Assembly (NCBI GenBank): GCA_002409285.1
Contig: DHUT01000021.1
Location: forward strand, 1 to 23,412
Length of the DNA: 23,412 nucleotides
Direction of reading: 5' to 3'
Source: Firmicutes bacterium UBA5227
GTDB lineage: Bacteria > Bacillota > Clostridia > Tissierellales > Sedimentibacteraceae
Positions 22,392 to 23,412 of this stretch are shown here, piece by piece (the stretch's first letter is position 1; each line of letters opens with the position of its first letter). Position numbers and translations under genes: made by a program. The notes beneath the pieces were generated by a model. That model had not been told where the DNA came from, did not search any database, and saw only the letters and a program-made list of their open reading frames with translations.

Positions 22392-23412
22392 ATGAATGTG
22401 AACACGAATATGAATGTGAACAATGTTCCCGCAAGTCAGGTAACAGGCGGTACAGCAAACAATCAGCAAATCAGTATGAACAAAAATGACTTTTTAAAGA
22501 TGCTTAAAATGCTTATGGCGGAAAACCAAAGTATACCACAGCTTGGGACTGCAGAAGCTGCTCCTCTGAATTTGCAAAATCCTGATATATTATTGCTTAT
22601 GGCAGGAAACGGCATGTTAAGCAACAGGAATTTAAAGGATGCCATCTATCCGGCTGAAGATGTTGCAAATAATATCGGTAATCCCGAAGCAACCAAAAAG
22701 CCTGCTGCAGACAAAACACAGGCTGATTTGTATGGTATGGCGTATATGCATAATCCTGCAATTGATTCAAATATTATGGATTTTCTTATGCCAGGGACAA
22801 ATATCAGTCCGGATGTTTATGCTGAAAATACAGCTTATAATATGCCGGAATCCGCATACCTTCAACCATATGCCGGATTGACATATACAAATCAATTTCA
22901 AAGCACAAGGCAGCCCGACTCTGATAATCCACTACAATTAACGGGTCTGGAAACCCAGGATGCTCCGGAAAACCAGATTAAAAAAGCCACAGATGTACAC
23001 AGCTTTTCCGCAGAGAAACTTATTTCACAAATTGAGGACAACAGAAGCAGTCTGAAAAATGAGATTGATTTCAAGGCAAATCTTCTTATGGCAAACGCCA
23101 GGAATGTTGAACAAGGGCATAACCATATTATTACCGTAAGCGATGAAGCCTCAGAAATAAAGCCTCAGATAATGTCTCAGGTTGCGGAAAAAATAGTTTT
23201 TACGGCAGAAGAAGAGCCGGGTGCTGAGGGACAGATTAAATATGTTACAATGGAACTTCAGCCCCATGATTTAGGCAAGGTAGATATAAAGATGGTTTTT
23301 GAAGGCGATAAATTAACAGTTGAGATTAAAGCCCTGAACAAGGAAACACAAAAAATACTGCAATCCAATGCAAAGGAGCTGACAGATATTTTGAGCAAGG
23401 GCACTAAGATGG
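22392..23412 (+). CDS. fliK: Flagellar hook-length control protein FliK (3' end beyond window)
   Basis: A reading frame of 340 codons open to the window edge. It is the secreted molecular ruler and export-specificity switch FliK. The N-terminus is Asn/Met-rich (MNVNTNMNVNNVPASQ), then low-complexity and Ala/Asn/Pro-rich as expected for the ruler. From about residue 255 begins the conserved C-domain: VAEKIVFTAEEEPG, then VTMELQPHDLGKVDIKMVFE and LTVEIKALNKETQKIL, which is the FliK core that contacts FlhB. AAAGGAGG precedes ATG 22392. It follows fliJ by 39 bases, the normal order. The last part of the C-domain is cut off by the end of the window, not by a stop. Confidence 0.9.
   Translation, partial: MNVNTNMNVNNVPASQVTGGTANNQQISMNKNDFLKMLKMLMAENQSIPQLGTAEAAPLNLQNPDILLLMAGNGMLSNRNLKDAIYPAEDVANNIGNPEATKKPAADKTQADLYGMAYMHNPAIDSNIMDFLMPGTNISPDVYAENTAYNMPESAYLQPYAGLTYTNQFQSTRQPDSDNPLQLTGLETQDAPENQIKKATDVHSFSAEKLISQIEDNRSSLKNEIDFKANLLMANARNVEQGHNHIITVSDEASEIKPQIMSQVAEKIVFTAEEEPGAEGQIKYVTMELQPHDLGKVDIKMVFEGDKLTVEIKALNKETQKILQSNAKELTDILSKGTKM

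Noticed and set aside
22639..22881. 80-codon open frame on the plus strand inside fliK
   Set aside because: It runs in another frame of fliK, has no ribosome binding site and no family resemblance; fliK itself is open to the window edge.

Overview
This window looks like a chromosomal segment of a motile, AT-rich Gram-positive anaerobe of the Clostridia (Bacillota). The reasons are the A+T-rich codon use, strong GGAGG-type ribosome binding sites, HrcA/CIRCE control of groESL, a SigI/RsgI-type sigma and anti-sigma pair, and the Firmicute late-flagellar order flgM-flgN-flgK-flgL-DUF6470-fliW-csrA. I cannot fix the genus from sequence alone.

Layout. (1) 1-1219: a tRNA-Ala(GGC) on the minus strand and, divergent from it, sigI overlapping a very short rsgI that has only the anti-sigma domain and one membrane helix. 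(2) 1265-4389: an ABC-F ATPase and a cation diffusion facilitator with an Asn/Asp/Asp/Asp transport site, three bases apart. (3) 4500-5429, minus strand: class II fructose-bisphosphate aldolase, convergent with the CDF gene. (4) 5680-7831: a sigma-A-type promoter, a perfect CIRCE operator, groES-groEL and a terminator. (5) 7841-10691: a chemotaxis cassette cheW-mcp-cheW behind a consensus sigma-D (sigma-28) promoter. (6) 10851-15658: flgM, flgN, flgK, flgL, a DUF6470/YviE-like gene, fliW and csrA, ended by a 13-bp perfect terminator. A six-copy 9-bp tandem repeat lies between flgN and flgK. (7) 15659-16072: a regulatory leader with a possible operator dyad, a sigma-A promoter, a cyclic-di-GMP-I (GEMM-I) riboswitch aptamer, an antiterminator element and an intrinsic terminator. 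(8) 16073 to the window end: the basal-body and export operon flgB-flgC-fliE-fliF-fliG-fliH-fliI-fliJ-fliK, with fliK cut by the window edge.

The flagellar parts form a regulatory hierarchy. The early operon appears to be gated by cyclic di-GMP through transcription termination: ligand would free the terminator and shut off flagellar assembly. FlgM holds sigma-D until hook completion. Sigma-D then drives the chemoreceptor cassette and probably the flgM operon. FliW and CsrA, translationally coupled here, would set flagellin translation; the flagellin gene itself is not in the window.

Most of the window is conserved flagellar and housekeeping content, and I do not see a clearly new multi-gene system. 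The most rewarding items are the riboswitch switch, the sensor-less RsgI, the in-frame tandem repeat behind flgN, the palindromic intergenic repeats and the self-contained cheW-mcp-cheW cassette.
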